This document shows positions 45,121 through 54,362 of a DNA stretch of 64,000 nt, piece after piece (position 1 is the stretch's first letter; every line of letters starts with the position of its first letter). A model generated the notes under the pieces. That model did not search any database and was not told where the DNA came from. It was given only the letters and a program-made list of their open reading frames with translations. Made by a program: the position numbers and the translations under genes. The stretch covers positions 1 to 64,000 of the forward strand of contig CAVVVS010000009.1 in assembly GCA_963751355.1 (NCBI GenBank), read 5' to 3'. This DNA is from CAVVVS01 sp963751355 (GTDB lineage: Bacteria > Bacteroidota > Ignavibacteria > Ignavibacteriales > Ignavibacteriaceae).

Positions 45121-45330
45121 TCAGCTCACTCAAGATTATTTGAAATAATTAAATCGAGATTGTAATGCACAAATTGAGCTCAAACTTAAATATTTCATCG
45201 TAACAAATAGAATATTAACTAATGTGCTTTAAGTTATGACTAAAATTTAAAATAAAATAAGATAATAGAAAATTCTCTTATAAAAATATTGATCATATTA
45301 ACATTCACAGTATAAAAAATCAAAGGAAAA

Positions 45331-45870
45331 ATGAGTATGAGTAACAATCTGATCATGTTAATTGGAGATTCCATTACCGAGGGATTCGATACCGGAAAAT
45401 ATTTGCCTGAATTTAACATTATAAATAACGGAGTATCTGCCGATACCACGGTTGAGTGTTATAGTAGAATTTTGCCCGAAAAATTTGGACAAATTCCAAG
45501 CAAAATATTTATTTGTATCGGAACCAACGATATTGCACAAAATAGAAACGATGATTTTATACTTGATAACATTGAAAAAATCAACAATAAGATTCGTACT
45601 CTGTCATCCCGTTCCGAAATATTCCTCACTTCTCTTTTCCCAACCAGATTTAATGAACTACGAACAAATGATAGAATTTTATTATTTAATAAAAAACTGA
45701 AAAAATTATCAGAAAAATTTGGCTGTTTTTATTTTGATATCCATGACTATTTTGAAGATTCCGAAGGTAACCTAAAAGAAATTTACACAGAAGACGGACT
45801 TCATCTAAATGCAAATGCATATCAAAAATGGGCGCAAATTTTAAGTGAATTCTTAAATAGAGATTCTTAG
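45331..45870 (+). CDS. SGNH/GDSL-family hydrolase (esterase)
   Basis: A 179-residue SGNH hydrolase: block I with nucleophile Ser14 (LIGDSITEG), block II Gly (NNGVSADTT), block III Asn (GTNDIAQN) and block V with Asp and His (EDGLHLNANAY) near 159-169. All four catalytic-type residues are present. There is no signal peptide, so it acts in the cytoplasm. The family includes carbohydrate and acyl esterases such as acetyl-sugar deacetylases. It converges on the long amino-sugar-like operon with only 3 bases between stop codons, which hints at a related role but does not show it. Confidence 0.9.
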   Translation: MSMSNNLIMLIGDSITEGFDTGKYLPEFNIINNGVSADTTVECYSRILPEKFGQIPSKIFICIGTNDIAQNRNDDFILDNIEKINNKIRTLSSRSEIFLTSLFPTRFNELRTNDRILLFNKKLKKLSEKFGCFYFDIHDYFEDSEGNLKEIYTEDGLHLNANAYQKWAQILSEFLNRDS

Positions 45871-45873
45871 TTT

Positions 45874-47526
45874 TTACTTTAAAAGTATCATACTTTTCGA
45901 ATCGATTTTTCCATCAGACTTTAGCTGATAAATGTATACACCGCTTGCTAAGCCGGATGCATTGAAACTAATATTATACCTGCCTGCAGGTTTTACTTCA
46001 TTTATTAATTCTTTTATTTCTCTGCCAAGAGTGTCAAAAATTTTCAACGAAACACGTGATTGATGATTTACTTCATAGCTGATATTCGTCGAAGGATTAA
46101 AGGGATTTGGATAATTCTGAAAAAGTTTAAAAGATTTTATATGTGCTGATTTAACCTGCGGATCTTCAACCGAAGTTAGTACAGCAGGATCAAAGGAATT
46201 TATTTTTATAGCATCGGCAACTACATAACTGCCGTTCTGAGCAGCATCTGAAATAATAACTGTGTTGGTAGAATCTTTACCGAATTCATAACTGCCGATT
46301 AATTTCCATGTGGACCCATTACTTGTCTGATCAACTTTTAGGGTGTCTATTTTTCCATTATGAGTTATTATAAATGGTGTATCGGTGCATCTGTTTGAAC
46401 TTGCTACCCACCAGCCGTATACATTATAGTTTGCATTCGCCGGAAGATTCAGATTAAACTTATAATATGCGCTTCCGTCGCCGGGTGAATGCAGCATAGC
46501 CTGAGTATTGCCCCAAAATCCGGGATTTGCACTACCAAACCAACCTCCACCGACTGAGATTGCTGTAGTATCACCTGTATCTATTATCTTCTCAAATAAA
46601 GGCTCCTTCGGTAGATTTAATGAATCTGAATTGACTACCGCAAAAATTGCAGGTACAGCACGATTTTCCGACGGTGAGTCAATATAATTATTTGGTACAG
46701 CCATTTGTGTAGATCCTCCTCCGTCCAAGTTCATTGCTTCAACACAGCCAAGATTTTTCATTATTTGTGCCAATTCAGGTAAACTAACTCCCTGACTGGT
46801 TGCCTGCCTTCCATCTGCAACAAGCATGATAACATGTTTATCTGCAGTATAACCTACCGCAGTACGGGGATCGCCGTTAGTTTCTCCTACTCCGGATCCC
46901 CACATAATCTCTTGATCGTAAGTTACATTAACTGTATCACCTTTTACTAACGTAGGTCCTCCACCTATTCCAGTTAATAGATCACTATATTGTAGTCCGT
47001 CCGTTTTAAACGGATAAGGTTTTGGATTAGGATCATTATTTATATATGACATCGGAGCAGAAAATGTATAAATATCATTCATGGTAGCTGCATACTGAAA
47101 TATCCAATCAACGCTTAATGATCTGTCTTTCTTCATTCCGAAGAAACTTCTCATAACCGGATAAGTCTTCCCATTTCTTCCAACTGTCTGAACATTCAGC
47201 GCCTTAACTTCGTTTGGATAAACCACTGCTGAGAGGGGAGAAGAATCGGAAAAAAAGCCGCCGTTAATTGCAGCATAAGCACCTACTTTTGCTGCGAAGT
47301 CAGGCAGCGTCATTTTTGTACCGGATACATAAGGTCGAACGGCTAACTTTGGATTATTAAGATCTACATCCAGGTAATAAATCTTAAGCACCGGAGATGT
47401 TCTGCTACCTTCAAATAATTTAATTCCCTGCGGAAAGCTATAATTTGAAGTTATGTCTTTCCAGGTAATATTTTGAGCGAAGAGAGTGTTAACTAACAGA
47501 ACAAATATTAGTATTATCTTCTTCAT
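45874..47526 (-). CDS. secreted NAGPA-domain phosphodiester glycosidase with golvesin-like domain and T9SS sorting signal
   Basis: A 550-residue protein with signal peptide (MKKIILIFVLLVNTLFAQ). Residues about 50-300 form a NAGPA domain (AAINGGFFSDSSPL, MLVADGRQATSQGVSLPELA, AMNLDGGGSTQM), the fold of enzymes removing GlcNAc from phosphodiesters and of related glycosidases. Residues about 310-440 match the golvesin C-terminal-like domain of secreted polysaccharide enzymes (YNVYGWWVASSNRCTDTPF). The last 85 residues are a T9SS type A sorting domain (NYPNPFNPSTNISYEV ... YQLKSDGK, SMILLK), so it is exported to the cell surface or medium. Last gene of the minus-strand run, 14 bases after GH94. 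Confidence 0.9.
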   Translation of the reverse strand: MKKIILIFVLLVNTLFAQNITWKDITSNYSFPQGIKLFEGSRTSPVLKIYYLDVDLNNPKLAVRPYVSGTKMTLPDFAAKVGAYAAINGGFFSDSSPLSAVVYPNEVKALNVQTVGRNGKTYPVMRSFFGMKKDRSLSVDWIFQYAATMNDIYTFSAPMSYINNDPNPKPYPFKTDGLQYSDLLTGIGGGPTLVKGDTVNVTYDQEIMWGSGVGETNGDPRTAVGYTADKHVIMLVADGRQATSQGVSLPELAQIMKNLGCVEAMNLDGGGSTQMAVPNNYIDSPSENRAVPAIFAVVNSDSLNLPKEPLFEKIIDTGDTTAISVGGGWFGSANPGFWGNTQAMLHSPGDGSAYYKFNLNLPANANYNVYGWWVASSNRCTDTPFIITHNGKIDTLKVDQTSNGSTWKLIGSYEFGKDSTNTVIISDAAQNGSYVVADAIKINSFDPAVLTSVEDPQVKSAHIKSFKLFQNYPNPFNPSTNISYEVNHQSRVSLKIFDTLGREIKELINEVKPAGRYNISFNASGLASGVYIYQLKSDGKIDSKSMILLK

Positions 47527-47540
47527 CTATTATTCTCATT

Positions 47541-49964
47541 TTATTTAAAATTATTACTTTTACCGAGAACTACTTCAATTAGCAGATTTTCCGTTTTGAA
47601 ATTTCCTACTTGAATAAAATCATCTTGATAATCTTCACCATTTATGCTTATTGATTTAATTCCGTTATTAATTCCATCCGGATTATTTACACTAAGGATT
47701 AATCTTTTACCTCTAAAAGTTCTCTCAGCTTTAAAACTTTTCCAGTAAGACGGAATATTGGGAGAGATAGTAATTCCTTTTAAACTTGTCTTAAATCCTA
47801 AGATATAATCCAGTGCAATTCTGTACATCCAAACCGCACTACCCGTTAACCATGAATGACTCGCTTGATTCTCGGTTAAGTGATCAGGGCTGGTAATATA
47901 CTCTGCAAAAACATAAGGCTCAATTTCATACTTATCTATATCGGATGATGAATTAAGCGGAAGCATTTTTGAATAGATATCAAAAGCAGTATCAATATCC
48001 CCGTTTAAAATTGCTGCAAGTACATACCAGGCTGAAGCATGATTAAACACAGATCCGTTTTCTTTTTTGCCCGGTACGCACCGGCTAATGAGACCGATAT
48101 TATCTTCCACTTCGGTAAATGGAGGATGACATATCTGCATTCCATAAGGTGTGGCTAAATATTGTTTACAAGAAGAAAGAGCTTTATCAGCTCTGTCTTT
48201 AGGTGCAAGTCCGGAAATAACCGACCAGCTTTGAGCATTTAGAAATATTTTACCCTGTTTGTGGTTATGTGAACCTACAGGTACGCCGTTATCTCTGAAT
48301 GCACGCAAATACCAATCTCCGTCCCAGCAATATTCATTTGTAAGGGCTTTAATTTTTTCATAAAAAGATTTCCATCTCTTTAAAGTTTCCGAATCATTCT
48401 TGTATTCCAGCAATTCGAAAGTTTTTTTAAGAACATACGCCAGAAAGAAAGCGCCCCAAACAGTTTCTCCTTTTCCTTTCGGACCGATATGATCGAGAGT
48501 ATCGTTCCAATCACCGTTCATTATTTTGGGCATGCCTCTTTCGGTTGTAGCAGAGATTGCGAAGTCGAGAGATTTTACCATATGATCGTAAACAGTTCCT
48601 TCACCTTCATCATAAAAACTAACTTTTTCATTGAGTATTGAAAAATCGGCTGTTTCATTTAAGTACTCTACTAACCCGAAAGGAATCCAAAGAGGAGTAT
48701 CGGAATGATTTGTCCTTTCGCCTGAATCTGTCATTTTAAAGAAATTATGAAGTGTTGAACCGTCATTAAATTGAAACCGCAGAGCATTCAGTAATCGTTC
48801 ACGTACACGTTTGGGATTTGTTATTACGGTTCCTATTATATCCTGAAACTGATCCCGCATTCCCGTACCGAACAATAAACCGCCGTGGTAGTACCCGGCG
48901 TTCCTTGCCATATCAAATGTAACTGCGCATTGGTATTGATTCCAGACATTCAACATCGCATTCACTTTTTCATCGGGAGTTTCTACCTTTACATTATCAA
49001 GATATAAATTCCAGTAATTTTTAAGATTTTCAAATTTGTTATCGATTGTTTTAATGTCCTTTATTTTTTCCCAATTTAAAAAATCAAAAGGTGTTGTTTC
49101 TTCTTTGGGTACAACTGCTAAAATAGATGCAAAATCAATTTCACTTCCACCTTCCAATTCTATTTTAGATTGTAGAGCAGCGATCGGATCACCGGCGGTT
49201 ATTTCCGTATTTTTCATTTTGCCGGTTTCAATTGATTCCGGGTTAGATTCGGATCTCCACTTTCCGATGAATTTATCCAAACTTCCGTCAAATCCGCTTA
49301 CAGGTGACGTATTAGTGAAATAAACTCTGTACTTCCAATCGATGTTTGGCTGTGCAACGGAGACCTTTTTATTCAGCACCCAGTATCTTCTGGTTGCAAT
49401 AATAGTATCATGCTCTTTGTCGAATTTTACATCGGTGAAATGTTTGTCGTTAGGCTGGTTTATTATATCGTTGAGTGCATTTCCCATCATCAATTCGGTG
49501 AAGGAATAAATCTCCAGTTCTCTTTTTTTGTTTGAAAGATTTTTAAGTTTTACACGCCATATTTCCGCATTAACATCTTGCGGTACAAAATACGTTAACT
49601 CTGCTTTGATCTCATTCATTTCGGTGGAGATTTTTGTATAGCCTTGACCGTGCCTGCATTCATAATTATCATACTTTAATTCAATTGTAGGAGCCCAGCT
49701 TAAAGACCAATACTTCCCGGTTTCAGTATCCTTTACAATTATGTATCTGCCGGGTCTATCCCAGGGTAAGCTGTTGTAACGCATCCTGGTTATTCTATTA
49801 TCACGCGGACAGTCAAGGAAGCTGAATCCTCCTCCTGTATGGGAGATTAATCCCGCATAATGTTCATTCCACATGTAATTAAACCATGGTCGCGGAGTAC
49901 GGGGATTGGTAATTACAAATTCTCTGAAATCTTCAGTAAAGTAGCCGTACTTGTTTTTTATCAT
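47541..49964 (-). CDS. GH94 disaccharide phosphorylase (cellobiose/chitobiose phosphorylase family)
   Basis: I start at ATG 49964 (807 residues), which avoids overlap with the upstream mutase and matches family length; the frame extends a further 30 codons. It has the N-terminal GYFTEDFREFVITNPRTP segment, GTGMRDQFQD near 382-391, and the catalytic region IMNGDWNDTLDHIG with the general-acid Asp. GH94 enzymes cleave cellobiose, N,N'-diacetylchitobiose or related beta-linked disaccharides with phosphate, giving a sugar 1-phosphate. No signal peptide, so cytoplasmic. The hexose-phosphate mutase 19 bases upstream can take the sugar 1-phosphate on. Substrate among GH94 members is not resolved. 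Confidence 0.88.
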   Translation of the reverse strand: MIKNKYGYFTEDFREFVITNPRTPRPWFNYMWNEHYAGLISHTGGGFSFLDCPRDNRITRMRYNSLPWDRPGRYIIVKDTETGKYWSLSWAPTIELKYDNYECRHGQGYTKISTEMNEIKAELTYFVPQDVNAEIWRVKLKNLSNKKRELEIYSFTELMMGNALNDIINQPNDKHFTDVKFDKEHDTIIATRRYWVLNKKVSVAQPNIDWKYRVYFTNTSPVSGFDGSLDKFIGKWRSESNPESIETGKMKNTEITAGDPIAALQSKIELEGGSEIDFASILAVVPKEETTPFDFLNWEKIKDIKTIDNKFENLKNYWNLYLDNVKVETPDEKVNAMLNVWNQYQCAVTFDMARNAGYYHGGLLFGTGMRDQFQDIIGTVITNPKRVRERLLNALRFQFNDGSTLHNFFKMTDSGERTNHSDTPLWIPFGLVEYLNETADFSILNEKVSFYDEGEGTVYDHMVKSLDFAISATTERGMPKIMNGDWNDTLDHIGPKGKGETVWGAFFLAYVLKKTFELLEYKNDSETLKRWKSFYEKIKALTNEYCWDGDWYLRAFRDNGVPVGSHNHKQGKIFLNAQSWSVISGLAPKDRADKALSSCKQYLATPYGMQICHPPFTEVEDNIGLISRCVPGKKENGSVFNHASAWYVLAAILNGDIDTAFDIYSKMLPLNSSSDIDKYEIEPYVFAEYITSPDHLTENQASHSWLTGSAVWMYRIALDYILGFKTSLKGITISPNIPSYWKSFKAERTFRGKRLILSVNNPDGINNGIKSISINGEDYQDDFIQVGNFKTENLLIEVVLGKSNNFK

Positions 49965-49983
49965 CCATCTTCTCTTCTTAATA

Positions 49984-51414
49984 TTAAACATTAAATAATT
50001 CAACTCCAAAATGGAGTAAATTTTTAACTTCGCTGTTTGATTGACCTTCCGCATAAATACGTATTAAAGGTTCGGTTTCCGATGCCCTGAGCAATAGCCA
50101 CCTGGTATTGCCCTCTAGAAAAAATTTAAGTCCGTTAATAATGTTTCTGCTGCTGAAGTATTTTTCTATTTTCACTATCTTATACGACGAAATTGAATCA
50201 GGTGGATTTTCATAAAGCGAGGGGAGTTTCTCTATCCGGTCTTCCTTTTCATATTTATAATCAATTCTATCGTAAAAGATTTCACCAAATTGCTTTCGTT
50301 TTGATTCCACATATTTACTAAGTTTTTTATAACCGGAAGAAGCAAGCATCTCAATCATGAAAAGAGCAGAAAGTATACCGTCCCTTTCCGGTATGTGCCT
50401 GCTGTAACCGAATCCGCCGCTCTCTTCCGCTCCGAATGCAATATCGGAAATAATCATCTTTTCGCAGATATATTTGAAACCCACCTGAACATCATATACT
50501 TTACATTTATCATTTGCAAAATTTATTCTTAATTTATCTGTTACAGAAGATGTTTTTACCAAATCACCTGCATACGCTTTTTCGTTTTTCACATAATCAG
50601 CTAGGAGTAGGATTGTTTCCTGGGCGCTCAGCCATTTCCCATTTTCCAGTATAACTCCTAATCTGTCCGCGTCGCCGTCTGTTGCTACACCTAATGCAAA
50701 ATTATTATTTGATTGCAGTGTTTCGGAAAGCGGTTTTAAATTTACTTCGATCGGCTCGGCATATCTTCCCGAAAAATTTTCATCGGGAATTCCGAAAATT
50801 GTTTTTGCCTGACAACCGTGTCCTTCCAAAATATCTTCAATTACAGTTGCTCCGGCTCCGCTCATAGAATCTATGAGTGTATTTAAATTACTTTTCTTAG
50901 TCTTATTAAAATCTACAAGCTCATTTATATGTAAAAGGTAAGGCTCGAATAAATCTGTTTCCTCAATTTTACCCGAATATTTTTTTATTTCGGATTTACC
51001 CAAATAATTTTCAACTTGAAGAGTATCCTCAGTTAAAAAAGGACCGCCGTAAGATGCTTTAAATTTTACTCCGTTATATTCCGGCGGATTGTGCGAAGCG
51101 GTAATCATTACACCGGCATTCAATTTTTTTGCTTTTACAAAATAAGATAGAACGGGAGTTGGTACAATACGGTTCGATATGAATACTTGAATCCCATTTC
51201 CTTTTAAAACAGAAAAAAATATTCCTGCAAATACTTTGGAATTACGTCTTCCATCATAGCCTATAACAATACTTGCATCTTTGAATTCATATTTACAATA
51301 ATCGGCAAAAGCTTGGGCAACCAGTGAAACACTTTCTTCGTTCATTTCCCTGTCAAGCAGTCCCCGCCAGCCGTCCGTGCCGAATATTATTTTATTTTTC
51401 ATGGATGAAATCAT
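49984..51414 (-). CDS. phosphohexomutase (phosphoglucomutase/phosphomannomutase family)
   Basis: A 476-residue alpha-D-phosphohexomutase with the four family motifs: phosphoserine loop TASHNPPEYNG near 104-114, metal loop DGDADRLG near 245-252, sugar loop GAEESGGFG near 331-339 and the phosphate-binding RASETEPLIRIYAEG near 444-458. It interconverts sugar 1- and 6-phosphates. Its ATG overlaps the stop of the FAD oxidoreductase gene (ATGA, 51411-51414); a second ATG lies at 51402. Beside a GH94 phosphorylase its job is most likely turning the released sugar 1-phosphate (glucose or GlcNAc) into the 6-phosphate. Confidence 0.9.
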   Translation of the reverse strand: MISSMKNKIIFGTDGWRGLLDREMNEESVSLVAQAFADYCKYEFKDASIVIGYDGRRNSKVFAGIFFSVLKGNGIQVFISNRIVPTPVLSYFVKAKKLNAGVMITASHNPPEYNGVKFKASYGGPFLTEDTLQVENYLGKSEIKKYSGKIEETDLFEPYLLHINELVDFNKTKKSNLNTLIDSMSGAGATVIEDILEGHGCQAKTIFGIPDENFSGRYAEPIEVNLKPLSETLQSNNNFALGVATDGDADRLGVILENGKWLSAQETILLLADYVKNEKAYAGDLVKTSSVTDKLRINFANDKCKVYDVQVGFKYICEKMIISDIAFGAEESGGFGYSRHIPERDGILSALFMIEMLASSGYKKLSKYVESKRKQFGEIFYDRIDYKYEKEDRIEKLPSLYENPPDSISSYKIVKIEKYFSSRNIINGLKFFLEGNTRWLLLRASETEPLIRIYAEGQSNSEVKNLLHFGVELFNV

Positions 51415-52721
51415 TTGTTCGAAAGATTGTAACTTATTTGTTCTTGAACTTGATTGTAAAATATTTCTCTTACCTTTTTCCCTTTTTTAGCCGCAAGTGC
51501 TGCGAGAGCACCGCACGCTTCTCCGGTAGCAGATGAAGTGGGCTGTACCCTTATCGCACTGTGTCCTTCGCGTGTTGAAGAAATACATCTTCCGGCAGCG
51601 AGTAGGTTATCTGCGCTTTTTACAATAAGCGCCCGCATAGGAATTTCATAAAAATCACCTTCGTTCAGATGCTCCAGCCTGCTGCTTTCATTCTTCTGCC
51701 CGTGAATGTCGATTCCGTAACATCCCCTGGCAATAGCGTCATCGAACTTATGTGCTTCTTTTATATCCTCGCCGGTAATTGTGTAATCCCCGATCGCACG
51801 GCGGGTTTCTCTCACACCGACCTGGGCTGCTGTTTCAATTAAAAATGCATTTTCAAATCCGGGTATTTCTTCCTGTAAAAGTTTTACTACCTGGTTTACT
51901 TGATTCCGTCCGATTAATTCTGCCTGCGTTAAATCAGAAGATGATGAACCATCAAGATTTAAGATATTTGAAGTATTAAACGAACCCTCGCCGGTTTCAG
52001 GTAGTGTAGTGAAAAAGATGTACTGAATCTGATCGGAAAGCTTACCTTCTTTTATTGCTTTTTTTACATTACTAAAAAATCCCGCAATAGAAATAATTTT
52101 ATTGAAATCAAAATCATATTTCATCCAGTCGAAAAAATCTTCACGGTGCAGTTTTGCATACTCAGCGACTTTACGGACATCAATATTTCCCATCCTGAAG
52201 AAAAGCGTGAGTGCCTGCAGTAATCCGGATTTTTCATCACCTTTAATCCATGGAAATTTTCCCAGGTATAATAACTGTGCGTCTCCTGAAGTGTCAATAA
52301 AAACTTTTCCCTTTACTGAAATTTCTCTTCCGGGCAAATGAACTTTGATGGAATCAATTTTTTCCCCCTTACGGTGAACTCCCGATATAACCGCATTCAA
52401 TAAAGTTGTGCAACTTGCTTTTTTCAACAAATTATATGCTGCAGAACGAAAAGCCGTGGCGTAAAAACCGTTATCAATCATACCGTTTTGTTTTCTCATT
52501 TCCATTTCTATATCTTCGAACACACCCCTAACCAGAGTTTCACCATTGACTTCGTGTTTCATGAAAGGGGAGACCATACCGGCTGTTGACATGCCTCCTA
52601 CAAAACCGTACTGCTCGACTAATAAAACGGAAGCTCCCATTCGTCCTGCTTTAACGGCTGCACTTATTCCTGCAATACCACCGCCGACCACAATTATATC
52701 ATATTCTGTAAGTAATTTCAT
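51411..52721 (-). CDS. FAD-dependent oxidoreductase (FAD_oxidored family)
   Basis: A 436-residue flavoprotein with an intact FAD-binding Rossmann start (DIIVVGGGIAGISAAVKAGRMG, split GxGxxG at about 12-17), VLLVEQYGFVGGMSTAGM near 32-49, VFIDTSGDAQLLY, and a C-terminal LLAAGRCISSTREGHSAIRVQPT block that completes the FAD site. The family (PF12831) occurs in catabolic and polysaccharide-use clusters, where substrates are mostly unknown. It is 30 bases after nanE and overlaps the mutase gene, so it sits in the centre of the run. A degenerate homologue is encoded two genes upstream. Confidence 0.87.
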   Translation of the reverse strand: MKLLTEYDIIVVGGGIAGISAAVKAGRMGASVLLVEQYGFVGGMSTAGMVSPFMKHEVNGETLVRGVFEDIEMEMRKQNGMIDNGFYATAFRSAAYNLLKKASCTTLLNAVISGVHRKGEKIDSIKVHLPGREISVKGKVFIDTSGDAQLLYLGKFPWIKGDEKSGLLQALTLFFRMGNIDVRKVAEYAKLHREDFFDWMKYDFDFNKIISIAGFFSNVKKAIKEGKLSDQIQYIFFTTLPETGEGSFNTSNILNLDGSSSSDLTQAELIGRNQVNQVVKLLQEEIPGFENAFLIETAAQVGVRETRRAIGDYTITGEDIKEAHKFDDAIARGCYGIDIHGQKNESSRLEHLNEGDFYEIPMRALIVKSADNLLAAGRCISSTREGHSAIRVQPTSSATGEACGALAALAAKKGKKVREIFYNQVQEQISYNLSNK

Positions 52722-52751
52722 AAAAGCTGTATATCTTTAGAATAATATTTA

Positions 52752-53438
52752 TTATTTATTAGACAAAGCTTTAACATACCAGTTTGTTACTACCCAGGGT
52801 CTTGTTATTGCCGTACCTACAACAACACTCCATGCACCAAGATCTTTCATCTTTGCTGCCATTTCAGGTGTGTTTATTCTGCCCTCCGCAAAAACCGGGA
52901 TGTTTAAATGCCCCACCAAATTATTAACGAGTGCAAAGTCGGGTAACTCACTTTTTGAATGTTCGGTATCCGGTGTATAGCCGCTTAATGTTGTGGAAAT
53001 ACAGTCAGCACCTTCTGCAGCACAAGCTATTCCTTCCTCAATCGTCGATATGTCTGCCATTATCTTACAATTAAATTTGTTTTTTATTTCCCTGATAAAT
53101 TTTGGTCCTGTTAATCCTTCTCTATTCCTAAAGGTTCCGTCTATTGCAATAATATCCGTTCCGATAGAAAGTAAGTCTTCCGCATCTTTAAATGAGCCTG
53201 TAATTCTGACAAAACCGTCGTCAAATTGTGATTTCACCAAACCGATTATCGGGAGTTTGACCTTTTCTTTTATCATACTTGTTTTTTTAATTCCCTCGGA
53301 ACGTATTCCTGCCGCACCTCCAATTTCGGCGGATAGTGCAAACATCGCAACTCCTTCAGGCGAATTAAACGGTACATCACCTTCCGCCTGGCATGAGACT
53401 ACTATTCCGCCTTTTAATTTTTCGAAAATATTATCCAT
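52752..53438 (-). CDS. nanE: N-acetylmannosamine-6-phosphate 2-epimerase
   Basis: A 228-residue TIM-barrel NanE-type epimerase: GGIVVSCQAEGDVPF near 10-24, IGGAAGIRSEG near 39-49, LPIIGLVKSQF, IIAIDGTFRNR near 97-107 and AEGRINTPEMAAKM with VVVGTAITRP at the phosphate-binding end. It turns ManNAc 6-phosphate into GlcNAc 6-phosphate. No other sialic-acid genes (nanA, nanK) are near; the mutase and GH94 phosphorylase downstream suggest amino-sugar use instead. The spacing to neighbours (156 bases upstream, 30 downstream) fits one operon. Confidence 0.9.
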   Translation of the reverse strand: MDNIFEKLKGGIVVSCQAEGDVPFNSPEGVAMFALSAEIGGAAGIRSEGIKKTSMIKEKVKLPIIGLVKSQFDDGFVRITGSFKDAEDLLSIGTDIIAIDGTFRNREGLTGPKFIREIKNKFNCKIMADISTIEEGIACAAEGADCISTTLSGYTPDTEHSKSELPDFALVNNLVGHLNIPVFAEGRINTPEMAAKMKDLGAWSVVVGTAITRPWVVTNWYVKALSNK

Positions 53439-53594
53439 TTTGCATATTGGTTTTAGGGCACAGACTGATAGTCCGTGCTACAAATGATAAATTAAAACTT
53501 ATTAGCATTTTCTTCCAATTTTGATGCTTTTATAAATTGCTCTGTGTAATTGAATGATCTGCCTATTAACTTATCAACATAATTTACGTGTTCA

Positions 53595-54347
53595 TTAAAT
53601 CTTCAATCCCGGATCAATCCTGTAGCTAGTATACGATTTCAAGGGAAGAATCTGAATACGACTGTTAGATTTTTCTAATTCGTTTCTAAATAATTCGAGC
53701 ACTTCATGAGATTCATTTTCAACAAACGTCTCATCTTCTATTTCAATTGATAGAGATATCCAGTATCTCCCGTCTCTTAAAGGAATCGCTTTTTTGATTC
53801 TGTCAAATGATAAAAACTTATTATCCGATGGGGGGGTAATGAACAAATTAATAAATCTTACGTTTACCGAGCGATTACCGTTAAGCAGGTTTACAACCGA
53901 ATAATCATCGGATGCGTCAAGACATTTTTTACCTTTTACTATTATCTCACCTTCTTTTCCGAGCAGCGTAACATTGATTATACCATCATTATCAAATATT
54001 ATCTTTTCAGCCGTTACATGGAATAGAAGGTCGATTTCATTCTGCTCAAGTTTTTGCTGAAGATTTATTTTTACCGCCTCCGGATTTATAATTGCATAAT
54101 TGTCTTTTTGATACAACGGTTTATCATTTCCTGATATTATTGAATCATAGAATTCTTGCGTCAGTCTACCTAATTTTTTTACATCTATATCCTGATGACA
54201 GTTCAAATTTTCGGTTATACTTCCGCCCGGAAATCCATAATTATTCAATAACAAAACCGACTTTGAATTCATTGATTTTACTATCGAATAAATCACTCCC
54301 GGAATGCTTGCACTGTAAATTATATAATCGAAAATTTTATCGCTCAT
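53595..54347 (-). CDS. degenerate FAD-oxidoreductase-like protein lacking the dinucleotide motif
   Basis: A 250-residue protein that aligns by eye with the N-terminal half of the FAD oxidoreductase encoded downstream: FDYIIYSASIPGVIYSIVKS against YDIIVVGGGIAGISAAVKA, and VLLLNNYGFPGGSITENL against VLLVEQYGFVGGMSTAGM. The glycine-rich GGGIAG is replaced by SASIPG and the C-terminal FAD block is missing, so it probably does not bind FAD in the usual way. The frame is clean, ends in a normal stop and starts 15 bases after the hydantoinase gene, so it looks conserved as a small homologue rather than newly broken. It may be a partner subunit. Confidence 0.6.
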   Translation of the reverse strand: MSDKIFDYIIYSASIPGVIYSIVKSMNSKSVLLLNNYGFPGGSITENLNCHQDIDVKKLGRLTQEFYDSIISGNDKPLYQKDNYAIINPEAVKINLQQKLEQNEIDLLFHVTAEKIIFDNDGIINVTLLGKEGEIIVKGKKCLDASDDYSVVNLLNGNRSVNVRFINLFITPPSDNKFLSFDRIKKAIPLRDGRYWISLSIEIEDETFVENESHEVLELFRNELEKSNSRIQILPLKSYTSYRIDPGLKI

Positions 54348-54362
54348 TTTATATTTACGGTT

